This document shows, piece after piece, positions 22,635-23,203 of a DNA stretch of 23,203 bases. Numbering within the stretch: position 1 is the first letter of the stretch; each line of letters begins with the position of its first letter. Source of the stretch: DASZKW01 sp035552775 (lineage in GTDB: Bacteria > Actinomycetota > Acidimicrobiia > Acidimicrobiales > Palsa-688); the NCBI GenBank assembly GCA_035552775.1, contig DASZKW010000051.1, positions 1 to 23,203 on the forward strand. The letters run 5' to 3'. The notes beneath the pieces were generated by a model that was given only the letters and a program-made list of their open reading frames with translations, was not told the origin of the DNA and did no database searches. The translations under genes and the position numbers were made by a program.

Positions 22635-22683
22635 CAATGGATTTTCAGGCAGTAGCCATTTGAATCCGTTGGCATGCAACGGA
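22635..22683. repeat. Overlapping inverted repeats upstream of the HU promoter
   Basis: CAATGGATT (22635-22643) is complementary to AATCCGTTG (22663-22671) except for one position. The second segment is also part of a perfect dyad, TCCGTTG (22665-22671), a 5-nt centre, and CAACGGA (22677-22683). The dyad ends 5 bp before the HU -35 element, so it is well placed for a regulator. Confidence 0.5.
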
Positions 22684-22688
22684 AATGC

Positions 22689-22717
22689 TTGACCTGGGGC
22701 GAGAAAACCTCTTTGAT
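22689..22717 (+). promoter_or_regulatory. Sigma-70-type promoter of the HU gene
   Basis: TTGACC at 22689-22694 and TTTGAT at 22712-22717 are separated by exactly 17 bp. Transcription would start near 22724, leaving a leader of about 28 nt with AGGAGG at 22741-22746 before the GTG at 22752. Confidence 0.6.
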
Positions 22718-22751
22718 TGCAGGCATCTTCCCCAAACGCCAGGAGGTGGCG

Positions 22752-23203
22752 GTGAACCGTTCAGAGCTCGTCGACAAGGTGGCCAGTACGGCCGGTCTGG
22801 AAAAGCGGCACGCGGAGGCAGCCGTCACGGCCTTCGTAGACTCGGTGGTAAACGAGTCGAAGGCCGGAAACAAGGTGTCGATCTTCGGATTCGGCACGTT
22901 TACGCCCAAACATCAGGAGGGTCGGCCGGGTCGTAACCCCCGTACGGGCGCCACGGTGAAGATCGCTCCTCGCAACGTCGTCAAGTTCACCGCCGCCACC
23001 GCCTTCAAGGAGGCGCTCAACGCTCGTGGTGCCAAGAAAAGCCCGACCAAGAAGGCGGCACCGGCCAAGTCGACAGCCGCCAAGTCGACACCTGCCAAGT
23101 CGACACCTGCCAAGTCGACACCTGCCAAGTCGACACCTGCCAAGTCGACACCTGCCAAGTCGACACCTGCCAAGTCGACACCTGCCAAGTCGACACCTGC
23201 CAA
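22752..23203 (+). CDS. hup: HU-family DNA-binding protein with Lys/Ser/Thr/Pro repeat tail (partial)
   Basis: 150 codons are visible; there is no stop before the window edge. Start GTG at 22752 follows AGGAGG with 5-nt spacing. Residues 1-91 are a complete HU domain: NRSELVDKVASTAGLEKRHA, VSIFGFGTF, the DNA-intercalating arm GRNPRTGATVKIAPRNVVKF, and TAFKEALN. After a short Lys-rich link (AKKSPTKKAAP) the tail is the pentapeptide AKSTP repeated. It resembles the Lys-rich tails of mycobacterial HupB, but each unit holds one Lys and a T-P-A-K, which fits the (S/T)-P-x-(K/R) DNA-binding motif of histone H1-like tails. It would compact or organise the nucleoid. Confidence 0.93.
   Translation, partial: MNRSELVDKVASTAGLEKRHAEAAVTAFVDSVVNESKAGNKVSIFGFGTFTPKHQEGRPGRNPRTGATVKIAPRNVVKFTAATAFKEALNARGAKKSPTKKAAPAKSTAAKSTPAKSTPAKSTPAKSTPAKSTPAKSTPAKSTPAKSTPA
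23064..23203 (+). repeat. 15-bp tandem repeat array in the HU gene
   Basis: The unit GCCAAGTCGACACCT occurs eight times without a mismatch from 23079 to 23198. One variant unit precedes it (23064-23078, with GCC as fifth codon), and a partial unit ends at the window edge. Each unit encodes AKSTP and carries a SalI-type GTCGAC. Perfect identity points to recent expansion by slippage or recombination. Confidence 0.97.

Larger units (their letters stand above)
22388..22751. other. Divergent intergenic region with several inverted repeats
   Basis: There is no convincing gene in these 364 bp between the SRPBCC gene (minus) and the HU gene (plus). GGCGATC (22463-22469) and GATCGCC (22482-22488) form a 7-bp dyad around a palindromic GCGATCGC. 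CGGGC (22492-22496) and GCCCG (22504-22508) follow. Nearer HU are the linked repeats listed separately and the HU promoter. The stretch from about 22620 to 22690 is more AT-rich than its surroundings, as expected of a promoter region. Confidence 0.5.

Noticed and set aside
21791..22663. 290-codon plus-strand frame
   Set aside because: It is antisense to the SRPBCC gene and spans intergenic DNA; the composition is not protein-like.
22600..22700. tRNA gene or attachment site
   Set aside because: The repeats and a T-arm-like TTTGAATCC attracted attention, but no cloverleaf, anticodon arm or acceptor stem can be built, and no integrase is nearby.
23064..23203. CRISPR-like array
   Set aside because: The 15-bp units are directly adjacent with no spacers and stay in frame within the HU gene.

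Overview
This is a high-GC chromosomal segment, most likely from an actinobacterium and possibly of the class Acidimicrobiia. The indications are a DUF2505 protein, a GAF-ANTAR regulator, an HspR-like MerR protein, a PP2C/STAS regulatory repertoire, frequent GTG/TTG starts with overlapping genes, and an HU protein with a long lysine-containing tail. The phylum call is fairly safe; the class is a guess. I see no tRNA, rRNA, CRISPR array, transposase or phage gene.

Layout. Positions 1-330 hold no gene I can defend. From 331 to 4950 is a regulatory and housekeeping block: a DUF2505 protein divergent from a SAM methyltransferase; an HspR-like MerR regulator followed by a small coiled-coil protein; a GAF plus PP2C (RsbU/SpoIIE-type) phosphatase on the minus strand; and an ECF-like sigma factor whose stop codon overlaps the start of a methylated-DNA-protein cysteine methyltransferase (MGMT).

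The centrepiece is a 9.6-kb plus-strand operon at 6050-15612. It has eight genes, and every junction overlaps by 1-7 nt. It encodes a NodU-type carbamoyltransferase, a GT2 glycosyltransferase fused to a GmhB-type HAD phosphatase, a GT9 heptosyltransferase-like protein, two GT-B/GT4-type glycosyltransferases, the isomerase GmhA, the kinase/adenylyltransferase HldE, and a second GT9. A separate GT2 gene diverges from it at 4969-5856. GmhA, the HldE kinase, GmhB and the HldE adenylyltransferase together form a complete route from sedoheptulose 7-phosphate to ADP-D-glycero-D-manno-heptose. No HldD epimerase is in the window. The likely product is a heptose-containing, possibly carbamoylated, surface glycan or glycoconjugate. 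A SigF/SigB-type promoter match (GTTT-N15-GGGTA) lies in front of the operon.

From 15710 to 16961 are a GAF-ANTAR RNA-binding antiterminator and a STAS anti-sigma-antagonist-like protein that lacks the phosphorylatable serine and has a structured leader. From 16947 to 21918 is a second notable locus. A minus-strand ATP-grasp enzyme leads into a radical SAM protein with a Cys-Cys-Ser-Glu-Pro tail (the CUAEP/CCAEP-tail family). Divergent from these are an NfuA-type Fe-S carrier and a phytoene-desaturase-like FAD oxidoreductase. The window closes with an SRPBCC protein, a 364-bp divergent intergenic region with inverted repeats and a good sigma-70-type promoter, and the 5' part of an HU gene. 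That gene runs off the right edge inside eight perfect 15-bp tandem repeats encoding AKSTP.
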